A stretch of DNA of 50,081 nt from Ferruginibacter sp. GTDB taxonomy: Bacteria > Bacteroidota > Bacteroidia > Chitinophagales > Chitinophagaceae. The translations under genes and the position numbers were made by a program. Below are positions 17,481 through 26,175 of this stretch, one piece after another (position 1 is the first letter of the stretch; each line of letters begins with the position of its first letter). The stretch covers positions 1 to 50,081 of the forward strand of contig JANXSR010000366.1 in the NCBI GenBank assembly GCA_025352625.1. Direction: 5' to 3'. The notes beneath the pieces were generated by a model, which saw only the letters and a program-made list of their open reading frames with translations, was not told the DNA's origin and searched no databases.

Positions 17481-18587
17481 TTAGAGGTAGTTTTTATTAT
17501 TCCTTTCAGTAGCGGGTAATTCACAAAAAGGTTCTTCATTTGGTACATCTTTTTGTAATTCTGTTTGTCTCCACAAAGCAAGTGCATAACATGCCATTGC
17601 GGTAGCAAATATGCCCTCTTTATCTTCTATAAAACAATTACCTCCTCCATGAGCACAGCTCCAGGATTCTACCTGGTTGGGGTCAATTACAAATGGTGCC
17701 GGAATGCGCAGTATATAATCACCGGACCAACCTCCATTTTCATTTTGTAAGTTAAGCAATGCATTACCGCAGTTGGCTCTTTCCTTAGCTTGGCCCAGGT
17801 ATGATAAATGAGTAAATGATTCCAGTGCAAGTGCTGTTGTAAAAGAATTTTTGTTCGTTGAAGAATCAAGACCAAATCCACCATCTAAAAGTTGCGCATG
17901 AGCAAGTGCTTGTGCAATCTTTGTTGCCCGTTCAAAAGGCAACTGAAGTTTTAGTTGTGTGAGTGCACGCAATAAAAGGGTAGTGGTATAATGTGGGCCC
18001 CGCCACCAATAAGCATGGAAGAACCCTGTATCTGTTTGCAGGTTTCTTAGCCAGTTTAATATTCCCGTTGCTGCTTCATTTTCCTTATCTGCCAAAACAG
18101 CTGCAATGGAAACATCCGGATGAATACTTGTCCAACCGGCAATGGTTTCATTATCGGGTGCCGCAATAAATTCACGAATGCCGGAGTTAATTTCATAAGT
18201 TGAAACGCCCGGACTATTAAAGTGTGTCCATAAAAATGTTGTAGCCTTCTCCAGCTCTACACCTGATAATTCTTTACATGCATGCAGTGCCATTAAACAC
18301 CATGCAGTTGAATCTGCATCAGGAGGTACCTGGGCACTATATGACCAGCCACCAGAAGAATGACGTGACCTTAATAAAAATTTTTGTGATTCCTTAATAG
18401 CATCCTGTTGTTTGCAAAGATTATAAATATGAGCAAGAACGAAACCGGTCACCCAAATATCCGACTCCCCTGCCAGTGTAGGAAAACCTCTCCACTGACC
18501 GTTTACATTTTGTGACAAAAGATGATTAATTCCTTTTTCAATTGCCTTATCAATAACCTTGCTGTCAAAAATATTTTTCATTTCCAT
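17481..18587 (-). CDS. Class II terpene cyclase-like protein (squalene cyclase/prenyltransferase repeats)
   Basis: A 368-residue cytoplasmic or peripheral protein built of alpha/alpha-barrel repeats. QW-like elements recur: VNGQWRGFP, RHSSGGWSY, LDGGFGLDSS, NENGGWSGDY. The segment PPDADSTAWCLMAL puts D90-A-D-S-T at the position of the class II protonation motif DxDD; the second Asp (D92) would be the general acid. The DxDST form is closer to the DxDTT motif described for drimane-type cyclases than to squalene-hopene cyclase. It is about half the length of squalene-hopene cyclase, so it is a reduced cyclase. The next gene, 16 bases on from its stop, encodes a class I-like partner. Substrate and product cannot be read from the sequence. 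Confidence 0.7.
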   Translation of the reverse strand: MEMKNIFDSKVIDKAIEKGINHLLSQNVNGQWRGFPTLAGESDIWVTGFVLAHIYNLCKQQDAIKESQKFLLRSRHSSGGWSYSAQVPPDADSTAWCLMALHACKELSGVELEKATTFLWTHFNSPGVSTYEINSGIREFIAAPDNETIAGWTSIHPDVSIAAVLADKENEAATGILNWLRNLQTDTGFFHAYWWRGPHYTTTLLLRALTQLKLQLPFERATKIAQALAHAQLLDGGFGLDSSTNKNSFTTALALESFTHLSYLGQAKERANCGNALLNLQNENGGWSGDYILRIPAPFVIDPNQVESWSCAHGGGNCFIEDKEGIFATAMACYALALWRQTELQKDVPNEEPFCELPATERNNKNYL

Positions 18588-18980
18588 CTTGCACTAGTTA
18601 CAAAAAAAAATCGAAATATCTTTTTGGGCAGATTTTTTATTTGCCGGGATATAGAATGAAACCTTTTGTCTGCGTTAAACTAAAAGCCTGCTTGCAAAGG
18701 AATTTACTTACAGAAATATAGTTGTTCTTTCAAACTATTTATTTATATTACAAATAAATTATCCCTTCACATTTTTTTCTTTTACCCAAAAAAGAGAACT
18801 TCTAGTTTTTAAAATTCTTACGAAAAGGCTAAAATTTATTGAATACGTAGTAGCAGTTGGTTTGTATGTTAAAACATTTGATTTATCATAAATAAAAAGT
18901 AACCGATAGTAAAGTTCATCTCACAAAATATAAAGCAACTTAACACACTAATATAAACCCCAAATCAAAAATCTACAACA
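18588..18980. other. Divergent intergenic region without a recognised gene
   Basis: This AT-rich stretch lies between the divergent terpenoid pair (minus) and the beta-sandwich/cyclase pair (plus) and must hold both promoters. No exact TAnnTTTG element was found on either strand. TTGGTTTG near 18858 is only a partial match. No RNA gene or small ORF is supported. Confidence 0.5.
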
Positions 18981-19352
18981 ATGGCAACAACTTGGACAAT
19001 CACAATCACTGGCTGTGATCCAGCAACAGGTAATTTAACTTTATCACCAGATGGTGTTCTTAATGTTAGTCCCGGAGATATAGTTCAATGGGTAATAGCA
19101 CCCACTTCTGGGGTAACAGCAATTACAAATATCGTTGAAAAGCCAGGACCCAACCATGATGTATTCGACCCCAATCCTGCACAACTTGCAAACTCTTCTA
19201 CCTGGCAGGGAACAATCAATCCTTCCTTTACCTCAGAAACTGAAGAAGCATACTCCATACTATGGGCCAACGCTACAGCATACTGGCTTAATCATAATCC
19301 GCCAGTTTATACTTACGACCCAATAATTAAAGTTAATCCAAAATCGGAATGA
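18981..19352 (+). CDS. Small beta-sandwich-like protein coupled to adenylate cyclase
   Basis: A 123-residue protein with no signal peptide and no recognised family. The alternating pattern WTITITGCDPATGNLTL, LNVSPGDIVQWVI and YDPIIKVNP resembles a cupredoxin or immunoglobulin-like sandwich: SPGDxVxW is a common cupredoxin edge. It has only one Cys and no Met after the start, so the usual type 1 copper site is not evident. Its TGA stop overlaps the ATG of the TPR-adenylate cyclase gene (ATGA at 19349-19352), which suggests coupled synthesis and possibly a ligand or partner role for the cyclase; that role is inference from position. AT-rich leader, no clear ribosome binding site. Confidence 0.6.
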   Translation: MATTWTITITGCDPATGNLTLSPDGVLNVSPGDIVQWVIAPTSGVTAITNIVEKPGPNHDVFDPNPAQLANSSTWQGTINPSFTSETEEAYSILWANATAYWLNHNPPVYTYDPIIKVNPKSE

Positions 19353-21178
19353 GGTTTTTTAAAAGAATTGCCTGTTATTTACTGACAGGCTTTTTTTGCT
19401 TTTTTTTCTATATAGTTTCAGCCCAGGACCAACGGGTTGCAGATAGTCTTGCAAAGATTTATCACCAAAATAAATTGAAAGATGTAGCAAAATTAGAATT
19501 ACTCAGGAACCTTTCTTTTAATGAAAGTAATAACTACAAATTAGCTTTACAGTATGCGGAGGAATTGATAAAACTATCACGAGAAAGTGGCAATAATACA
19601 TATATATGTCATGGTTACTATCAAAAGGGTAATGCAAAAAGACTGTTAGGAGATTTAGATGAAGCGGTATCTGCTTTTTTCAAGAGTGCGGAAGTCGCAA
19701 AGAAAGAAAATTTAATTCCACAGGAGGGAAGTGCATACGGTTCTATTGCCGACATTTATGTAATCTCCAATAATCATAAGAATGCAATGCTTTATTACAA
19801 TAAGGCAATTGGTACTTTGCGAAAATCCAGCGACTCAGTAGCATTGGCATCTATTATTTCAAACGCCGGCGATGCTTTTCTAAAAAACAAAAATTTTGAT
19901 TCAGCTCTTTATTATTTTAGAGAATCAGGGGTATTATTTGAAAAGGTCAATTACCTAACTGGCAAGGCCTACAGCCTCGGCAATATAGGAATGGTATATG
20001 CCAATATTGGGCAAGGCAATTTGGCAGAAAAAAATATCAATGAAGCAATCCGAATACTTGAACAATCGCAGGATTATTATCCTATTTGTGTTTATCTTAT
20101 TTCTATGTCTGATATTTATCTTGAAAAAGGAGATGGGCAAAAGGCTATGAATTATGCCAAACGAAGTTTACAACTTGCACAGAAGTATGAATTGAAAGAA
20201 CAGATCAGTAACGCCAATCTTAAATTGTCAGATCTATATTATAAGGGCGGCAACATCAGCGAATCTTTCAGATATTTTAAGGATCATATTGCATACAGGG
20301 ATAGTGTAAACAATATAAAATCTGTACAGTCCATGGCCGATTTGCGAACAGATTATGAAGTGTCTCAAAAGCAGGTAGAAGTGGATTTACTCCATCAGCA
20401 AAAAAGAAACCAGCAGATTATTGTTATAGCAACTGTTATAGCATTGGTACTTATTTTTATAATGGCAATTGGATTGTACCGGCGCTATAATTTTATAAAA
20501 GCAACCAATAAAATTATTGAAAAAGAAAAGAGCCGGTCTGATAACCTGTTGCTAAATATTCTTCCTGCAGAAACAGCCCACGAACTAAAAGAAAATGGTA
20601 AGGTACTGGCCAAAAAGTTTGAATCTGTAACTGTATTGTTTACAGACTTTAAAGGGTTTACACAGTATGCAGAAAATTTATCGCCTGAAAAATTGGTTGA
20701 GAGTGTTGATTTCTATTTCTCAAAATTTGATGAAATAATGGGCAAGTACGATTTGGAAAAAATAAAAACGGTGGGGGATGCTTATATGTGTGCAGGGGGC
20801 TTACCTTTCGCTACAGAAGATCATGCGCATAAAATGGTAAAGGCTGCTTTTGAAATTGCTGACTTTGTAAATGAGTCTAAAAAAATGCATAGTGATAATG
20901 AAATTCGGTTCGACATCCGGATAGGTATTAATACCGGCCCGGTTGTAGCCGGAGTGGTTGGCAGCAGAAAATTTTCATACGATATTTGGGGAGATACCGT
21001 AAACATAGCTTCCCGTATGGAATCCAATTCGGAGCCGGGAAAAATTAATATTTCTGCAAATACCTATGAGTTAATTAAAGATACATTTGATTGTGATTAC
21101 AGGGGAGAAATTGAAGTTAAAAACAGGGGAATGATGAAAATGTATTTCGTAAATAGTATTAAGCAAACAACCATCTAA
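19349..21178 (+). CDS. Membrane TPR-containing class III adenylate cyclase
   Basis: A 609-residue protein. It has an N-terminal signal or anchor (CYLLTGFFCFFFYIVSA), then tetratricopeptide repeats over about residues 40-310 (YAEELIKLSRESGN, AMLYYNKAIGTL, YSLGNIGMVYANIGQ). A transmembrane helix follows at about 355-375 (IIVIATVIALVLIFIMAIG), then a coiled linker and a class III cyclase domain. The metal-binding Asp433 (LFTDFKGF) and Asp477 (TVGDAYM) are present. Lys473 and Asp545 (YDIWGD) are the adenine-selecting pair, and Asn552/Arg556 (VNIASRM) complete the site, so a functional adenylate cyclase is predicted. The TPR part would be periplasmic and the cyclase cytoplasmic, making it a candidate sensor. 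Its start overlaps the small upstream gene. Confidence 0.9.
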   Translation: MRFFKRIACYLLTGFFCFFFYIVSAQDQRVADSLAKIYHQNKLKDVAKLELLRNLSFNESNNYKLALQYAEELIKLSRESGNNTYICHGYYQKGNAKRLLGDLDEAVSAFFKSAEVAKKENLIPQEGSAYGSIADIYVISNNHKNAMLYYNKAIGTLRKSSDSVALASIISNAGDAFLKNKNFDSALYYFRESGVLFEKVNYLTGKAYSLGNIGMVYANIGQGNLAEKNINEAIRILEQSQDYYPICVYLISMSDIYLEKGDGQKAMNYAKRSLQLAQKYELKEQISNANLKLSDLYYKGGNISESFRYFKDHIAYRDSVNNIKSVQSMADLRTDYEVSQKQVEVDLLHQQKRNQQIIVIATVIALVLIFIMAIGLYRRYNFIKATNKIIEKEKSRSDNLLLNILPAETAHELKENGKVLAKKFESVTVLFTDFKGFTQYAENLSPEKLVESVDFYFSKFDEIMGKYDLEKIKTVGDAYMCAGGLPFATEDHAHKMVKAAFEIADFVNESKKMHSDNEIRFDIRIGINTGPVVAGVVGSRKFSYDIWGDTVNIASRMESNSEPGKINISANTYELIKDTFDCDYRGEIEVKNRGMMKMYFVNSIKQTTI

Positions 21179-21547
21179 CTTAAAGGTTGCTTTATCCACC
21201 ATTGCAACTCCAGTCAACTTAATTTTAGTTATTTTAATGTAATGCCATAGGCGGTTGCTACATCTAAAAATTATGATTAATTGAAGTGCCCTCTTCTTTT
21301 TCAATTTTATTATTTGCCTTAAACAGTATTCAACTCCTGTTTAAATATTGGTTGTATACCAATTCATTTATACAAAAAACACTGCCTTACTTATTTTATT
21401 GACATTTTTTAATATACGTTACGTAACTATTTGTATATAATTACGAAACTTTATAAAAAAAAGTTAAAACTTCTTTAATAATTTAATAAGTTTCTATATC
21501 TTCATTTTTAAATTAAAAAGATTAAGTCAATTTTATGAAACTTTAGG
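21179..21547. other. Intergenic region upstream of the ROK regulator
   Basis: This AT-rich stretch separates the cyclase gene from the carbohydrate locus and holds no supported gene. It contains the 10-base palindrome described at 21418-21427. A TTGACA-like word lies just upstream near 21399, but no exact TAnnTTTG was found. Confidence 0.5.
21418..21427. promoter_or_regulatory. Perfect palindrome, candidate operator ahead of the ROK gene
   Basis: GTTACGTAAC is a perfect 10-base palindrome 121 bases before the ROK start, in an otherwise AT-rich leader. The position suggests an autoregulatory operator for the ROK repressor, but the base composition makes chance palindromes possible. Confidence 0.3.
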
Positions 21548-22741
21548 ATGACTGAAAAGAAAAAATTATTTAAGAATAGAATACTAAAAGAGTTGTATTT
21601 CGGGGATACGCTTTCCTGTGCAGACCTGTGTTTTAAAATAGATAAGAGTTTCCCGGTAACACAAAAGATTCTTGAAGAACTGGTGACAGAAAATTTGGTA
21701 ACAGATACAGGATATGCCGCTTCCACCGGTGGTAGAAGGCCTTTAACCTATTCCCTTCAAAAAAATGTAATGTATTTAGTTTCGGTGGCCATGGATCAAT
21801 TTGTAACTAAAATTGCCATCATGGACATGCAAAACAATTTTATTTTTCCGATAGAAAAAATTGTTTTGCCATTGACTAACAACCCGGAGGCAGTTCAGGT
21901 ATTGATAGATAAAATAGCCAATGTTATTGAATTATCCGGCATCCCAAAAGAAAAATTTATTGGTATAGGCATAGGTATGCCCGGTTTTGTAGATGTTGAA
22001 AAAGGGATTAATTATTCGTTTTTAAACTTGCCTGATAATAAAAGTATTACAAAGCATATTACGGCACAAATAGGTTTACCTGTGTCTATTGACAATGATT
22101 CAAGTCTGATAGCATTAGCAGAACTCCGGTTTGGTGCAGCTAAAGGAGATAGAAACACGATGGTTATTAATATTGGGTGGGGCATTGGACTTGGGCTGAT
22201 TCTTAACGGTAAACTTTATAGAGGGCACGAAGGGTTTGCGGGTGAATTTAGCCACATACCAATTTTTTTAAATGGTAAATTATGTTGGTGTGGAAAAGCC
22301 GGCTGCCTTGAAACCGAAACTTCTTTATTGCTAATTATAGAAAAAGCAAGAGAGGGAATAAATGCCGGTCGTCTTTCAAAACTAAGTTCATTACCACTTC
22401 ATGATCCGGAACTGGCTTGTGATGCAATTATTAAAGCAGTAAAGGAAGGAGACCAGTTTGCAATAGAACTTTTTTCAAAAGCCGGCTATAACATTGGCAA
22501 AGGGGTAGCAATTTTGATACATCTTTTAAACCCAAACAAAATAATTCTTAGTGGCAGGGGAGCTTCTGCCGGGCAAATATGGCAGGCACCCATTCAGCAA
22601 TCATTAAATGAACACTGCATTCACAGGCTTTTTCAGAGTACCAGTATTGAAATTTCCAAATTGGGTATTGATGCTGAATTAATTGGCGCAGCAGCGTTGT
22701 TAATGGAAAATTATGAGCAGTTTAAAGTAAGTAAAAATTAA
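21548..22741 (+). CDS. ROK-family transcriptional regulator (NagC-like)
   Basis: A 397-residue regulator. Residues about 5-70 form a winged helix (FKNRILKELYF, LSCADLCFKI, SFPVTQKILEELVTENLV) with the wing TGGRRP. The ROK sugar-binding part follows (GIGIGMPGFVD, INIGWGIGLGLI, GHEGFAGEFSHIPI) and has the zinc motif CWCGKAGCLE with Cys246, Cys248 and Cys253. Family members bind a sugar or sugar phosphate and control catabolic operons. It is the first gene of the plus-strand carbohydrate locus and lies 90 bases before susC, so it probably controls the locus. GlcNAc or a GlcNAc derivative would suit the GH20 and mannosidase genes downstream, but the ligand is inferred, not shown. Confidence 0.92.
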   Translation: MTEKKKLFKNRILKELYFGDTLSCADLCFKIDKSFPVTQKILEELVTENLVTDTGYAASTGGRRPLTYSLQKNVMYLVSVAMDQFVTKIAIMDMQNNFIFPIEKIVLPLTNNPEAVQVLIDKIANVIELSGIPKEKFIGIGIGMPGFVDVEKGINYSFLNLPDNKSITKHITAQIGLPVSIDNDSSLIALAELRFGAAKGDRNTMVINIGWGIGLGLILNGKLYRGHEGFAGEFSHIPIFLNGKLCWCGKAGCLETETSLLLIIEKAREGINAGRLSKLSSLPLHDPELACDAIIKAVKEGDQFAIELFSKAGYNIGKGVAILIHLLNPNKIILSGRGASAGQIWQAPIQQSLNEHCIHRLFQSTSIEISKLGIDAELIGAAALLMENYEQFKVSKN

Positions 22742-22831
22742 CAGAATTTATATCGTATAAAAATGGCCAGGCTTTTCGCCATAGCAGGGCATGTTTTTAT
22801 TTTTTTTAATAACCAAACTAAAACAAAGGCA

Positions 22832-25800
22832 ATGAAAAAAACAATCACCTATTTACTGCTGCTTATATCTTTATGTATATGGAGCAGTATTGCTATAGGG
22901 CAACAAAAGAAAACTATTACTGGCTCAGTCAGGGATAGTGCTGGAAACACAATTCCGGGTGTTTCCATTAATGTAAAAGGAGCTAAAGCAACTTCCGCAG
23001 CTGATGCCCAGGGAAATTTTAAAATTTCTGTACCAAACACAAATGCTATTTTAGTTTTTACGAGTGTTGGATATAAAGCAAAAGAATTGGCTGTAGGTAC
23101 AGATGATTTTATAGCTGTTCAGTTGCAAACGGAAACCGGCAGGCTTAACGAAGTGGTAATTACCGGTTTTGGTACAAGAACCAATACCAAAAAATTAGCC
23201 TACGCCATTCAGGAAGTAAAAGGTGACGAACTTGCCCGTGCAGGTACAGTTAATGTAGTAAACTCATTGCAGGGTAAAGTATCCGGCGTTATGATTAACC
23301 AGGGTGCAGGTGGGCCTTCTTCAAGTTCACGTATCCGCATCAGGGGCAATTCCAATATCAGCGGTAACACAATGCCCCTGTTTGTAATAGATGGCGTACT
23401 GTTACAACCAGGAACTTCAGGTGCAGATTCATGGGGCGATAACCGTGATTTTGGTAACCAGTTAAAAAATCTTAACCCGGATGATTATGAAACCATGACG
23501 GTTTTAAAAGGATCTGCAGCAAGTGCTTTGTATGGATCTCAGGCATTGAATGGGGTTATATTAATTACCACAAAAAAAGGAAAAGCACGTCCGGGGCTTG
23601 GAGTAACACTTAACCACACAACAACCTGGAACCAGGTGTACAGGCTTCCCGATTTTCAAAATGAATATGGTGGTGGTAATAGTCCAACTTTTGCCAAAAC
23701 ATCCGATGGAAAAGATATGATACCTAACGATGATTATGCTCCCTATTATAGTTTTGGACCTAAGTTTAACGGACAAACCATTGTTGATGCTGATGGAGTA
23801 ACCCGTACTTACAAACCTAATAATATGAAAGAGCTTTACCAGACCGGATTGCTAAACAATACCAATGTAGCAGTAGAAGGTGGTAATGATAAAACAACGG
23901 TACGTTTTTCTTATACAAAAACTTCTCAAACGGGTATTGTTTCAACCAACAAATTTGATAGAAACAGTTTTGCATTGCGTGCAACACAAAAAGTTGGTAA
24001 ATTAATCAACATGGATTTCTCCATCAACTATGCAGCATCTGATTCTAAAAATCCTATGCAGCAGGGTGGCCAGGGAAGTTTATTGTACAGGCTTGCCTAC
24101 TCCAACTCACGCAGTTTTCCTATCGATAACCTTTTTGCAAATTATATTGATCCCGTTAACGGTGGTCGCACAAAAAAATCACCCTATTTACGTGGCTCTA
24201 TCACAGATGATATGTGGGGAATTTACCAAACAAATGTTAGCCAAAAAGAAAATAGTCTTCTTGCAAATCTTGATATAACTGCTAACATAACACCCTGGTT
24301 AAGCCTGTTGGTGAGAGGTAATGTAAACAGTATTGACATTAATCAGGAGTACAAAGAACGTGGCGACGGAGCTGGCTTTGCAAGTGATAATTTTGGCAGG
24401 TATAGTTTGTACAGTTCCAATCAAAAAAATGGCCGATTGCAGGGATTATTATCTGCAAACAGAAAACTTACCAGCGATTTGGAATTAAGCGTTTCTGCTG
24501 GTGGAGAAACACAGCGTGGTCTTGGCGGTTCGCAGTTGAAAGCTTCTACCAGTGGTGGATTTAAGAACCCAGATATTTTTGCACTTTCCAATTCCAAAAA
24601 CGCTGTTGAGGTTGATAATAACCAAAGTGGTAAATATCCTCAAAGCAGACTGGATGCGTTGTATGCTTATGGTGACATTACCTGGAAAGAAATGTTGACA
24701 CTTACAGCCAGTTTCCGTAACGACTGGACATCAACACTTACATATCCTGATGGCCATGGCAATTATTCTTATAACTATCCTTCAGTAGGTGTGTCATGGA
24801 TATTTTCTGAACTATTAAAAGATAAAAAACAATTTGACTTTCTTTCTTTTGGTAAGTTAAGAGCAAGCTATGGTGTTACCGGTGGTGGAACAGATATTTA
24901 TACCACTTCAACAGGTAACTATGTTTTAAATGGTAACTATACAGATATTGGTGCCACTTCGGTTCCACGTTATGGTTTTCAAAGTAACAGCCTTGGTAAC
25001 CTTGATCTTAAACCAAAGAGGGCTTCTGAATATGAATTTGGTGTTGACCTGCGTTTTCTTAACAACAGGTTAAGAGTAGATGCTGCAGTATATAAAAAGA
25101 ATACCAGAAATGAAGTAATATCATTGGGAGCACCTGTAGAAAGTGGAATAGACGGCCGTGTAATAAATGCAGGTAATGTTCAGAATAAAGGAGTTGAAAT
25201 TTTGTTATCTGGTGTGCCCGTTCGTACAAAGAATCTTGAATGGACCACTACAATAAACTTTACACGCAACCGCAATAAAATCATATCACTTTATCCTGGG
25301 GTAAACAGTACAGATCTTGATCTGGCTTTTGGAAATGATGTTCGTTCGGTAGCAAGAGTTGGAGAAGATTTTGGTACAATTGTAAGTTCTTATGCTTATG
25401 CAAGAGATCCACAAACAAATCAAAAATTATTACAACAGGATGGTACTTACTGGCGTTCCGGTGCTTATGGACAGGGAGAAAAAATTCTTGGTTCAGCAAT
25501 GGAAAAATACCTGGTGAGTAATATCAACGAAGTAAGGTATAAAAGTTTTACTTTGTTCGTTCAGGTAGATGCAAAAGTGGGTGGAAAAATTGCTTCTACA
25601 ACACACCAGTATGGATCTGAATATGGAAATTATGAAAGTACTTTATTTGGCCGTGATGCTTCTCATGGTGGCATAACCTATACGGATGCAAATGGTGCTC
25701 AGCATGATGACGGTATTATCCCCGAAGGTGTATTTGGAAAAAATACCATTATAAACAATGTTGATGTAAGTGGATTAACTTATGCAGATGCTGTTAGCAA

Positions 25801-26134
25801 AGGGCTTAAAAAACCAATAGCTGCATTGGATTATTATGAAGGTATTGCAAGCTGGGGTACTGGTATACGTGAGTACTCTGTTTTTGACAATACCTGGGTA
25901 GCACTTCGTGAAATTTCTGTAGGGTACGATTTTCCAAAAAGTGCAATCAGTAAATTAAAGATCAGCAAACTTCGTTTAAATGTATCAGGCCGTAATATTC
26001 TTTATTTGTATACAACAACTAAAGATCATATCTATCCTGAAGCTATTTACTCAAGCCGTCCGGGAGCTTTTTCAGAAACTGGTGGTGGTCCTTACCAACG
26101 TCAGATAGCTGTATCATTGCTTGCTGGTTTTTAA
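22832..26134 (+). CDS. SusC/RagA-family TonB-linked outer-membrane protein
   Basis: A 1100-residue TonB-dependent glycan transporter. The ATG at 22832 is preferred over an in-frame ATG at 22763, because it puts the signal peptide (TITYLLLLISLCIWSSIAIG) directly at the N-terminus. A carboxypeptidase-regulatory-like domain follows (KTITGSVRDSAGNTIPGVSI), then the TonB box/plug region (LNEVVITGFGTRTNTKKLAY, GKVSGVMINQGAGGPSSSS, RIRGNSNISGNTMPLFVID). The barrel ends with a typical terminal strand (YQRQIAVSLLAGF). It pairs with the SusD-like lipoprotein 41 bases downstream and imports oligosaccharides released at the surface. The ROK gene lies upstream. The family is certain; the glycan specificity is not. 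Confidence 0.95.
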   Translation: MKKTITYLLLLISLCIWSSIAIGQQKKTITGSVRDSAGNTIPGVSINVKGAKATSAADAQGNFKISVPNTNAILVFTSVGYKAKELAVGTDDFIAVQLQTETGRLNEVVITGFGTRTNTKKLAYAIQEVKGDELARAGTVNVVNSLQGKVSGVMINQGAGGPSSSSRIRIRGNSNISGNTMPLFVIDGVLLQPGTSGADSWGDNRDFGNQLKNLNPDDYETMTVLKGSAASALYGSQALNGVILITTKKGKARPGLGVTLNHTTTWNQVYRLPDFQNEYGGGNSPTFAKTSDGKDMIPNDDYAPYYSFGPKFNGQTIVDADGVTRTYKPNNMKELYQTGLLNNTNVAVEGGNDKTTVRFSYTKTSQTGIVSTNKFDRNSFALRATQKVGKLINMDFSINYAASDSKNPMQQGGQGSLLYRLAYSNSRSFPIDNLFANYIDPVNGGRTKKSPYLRGSITDDMWGIYQTNVSQKENSLLANLDITANITPWLSLLVRGNVNSIDINQEYKERGDGAGFASDNFGRYSLYSSNQKNGRLQGLLSANRKLTSDLELSVSAGGETQRGLGGSQLKASTSGGFKNPDIFALSNSKNAVEVDNNQSGKYPQSRLDALYAYGDITWKEMLTLTASFRNDWTSTLTYPDGHGNYSYNYPSVGVSWIFSELLKDKKQFDFLSFGKLRASYGVTGGGTDIYTTSTGNYVLNGNYTDIGATSVPRYGFQSNSLGNLDLKPKRASEYEFGVDLRFLNNRLRVDAAVYKKNTRNEVISLGAPVESGIDGRVINAGNVQNKGVEILLSGVPVRTKNLEWTTTINFTRNRNKIISLYPGVNSTDLDLAFGNDVRSVARVGEDFGTIVSSYAYARDPQTNQKLLQQDGTYWRSGAYGQGEKILGSAMEKYLVSNINEVRYKSFTLFVQVDAKVGGKIASTTHQYGSEYGNYESTLFGRDASHGGITYTDANGAQHDDGIIPEGVFGKNTIINNVDVSGLTYADAVSKGLKKPIAALDYYEGIASWGTGIREYSVFDNTWVALREISVGYDFPKSAISKLKISKLRLNVSGRNILYLYTTTKDHIYPEAIYSSRPGAFSETGGGPYQRQIAVSLLAGF

Positions 26135-26175
26135 TTTACCGGAAGTATCTTTTAATAATTTAAATTTTAATAACA

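Noticed and set aside
18981-19352. Type 1 copper protein
   Set aside because: The fold pattern resembles a cupredoxin, but a His/Cys/His/Met ligand set is not visible, so copper binding was not claimed.
22763-22831. Upstream start for the SusC gene
   Set aside because: It would place 23 non-signal residues before an otherwise perfect signal peptide.
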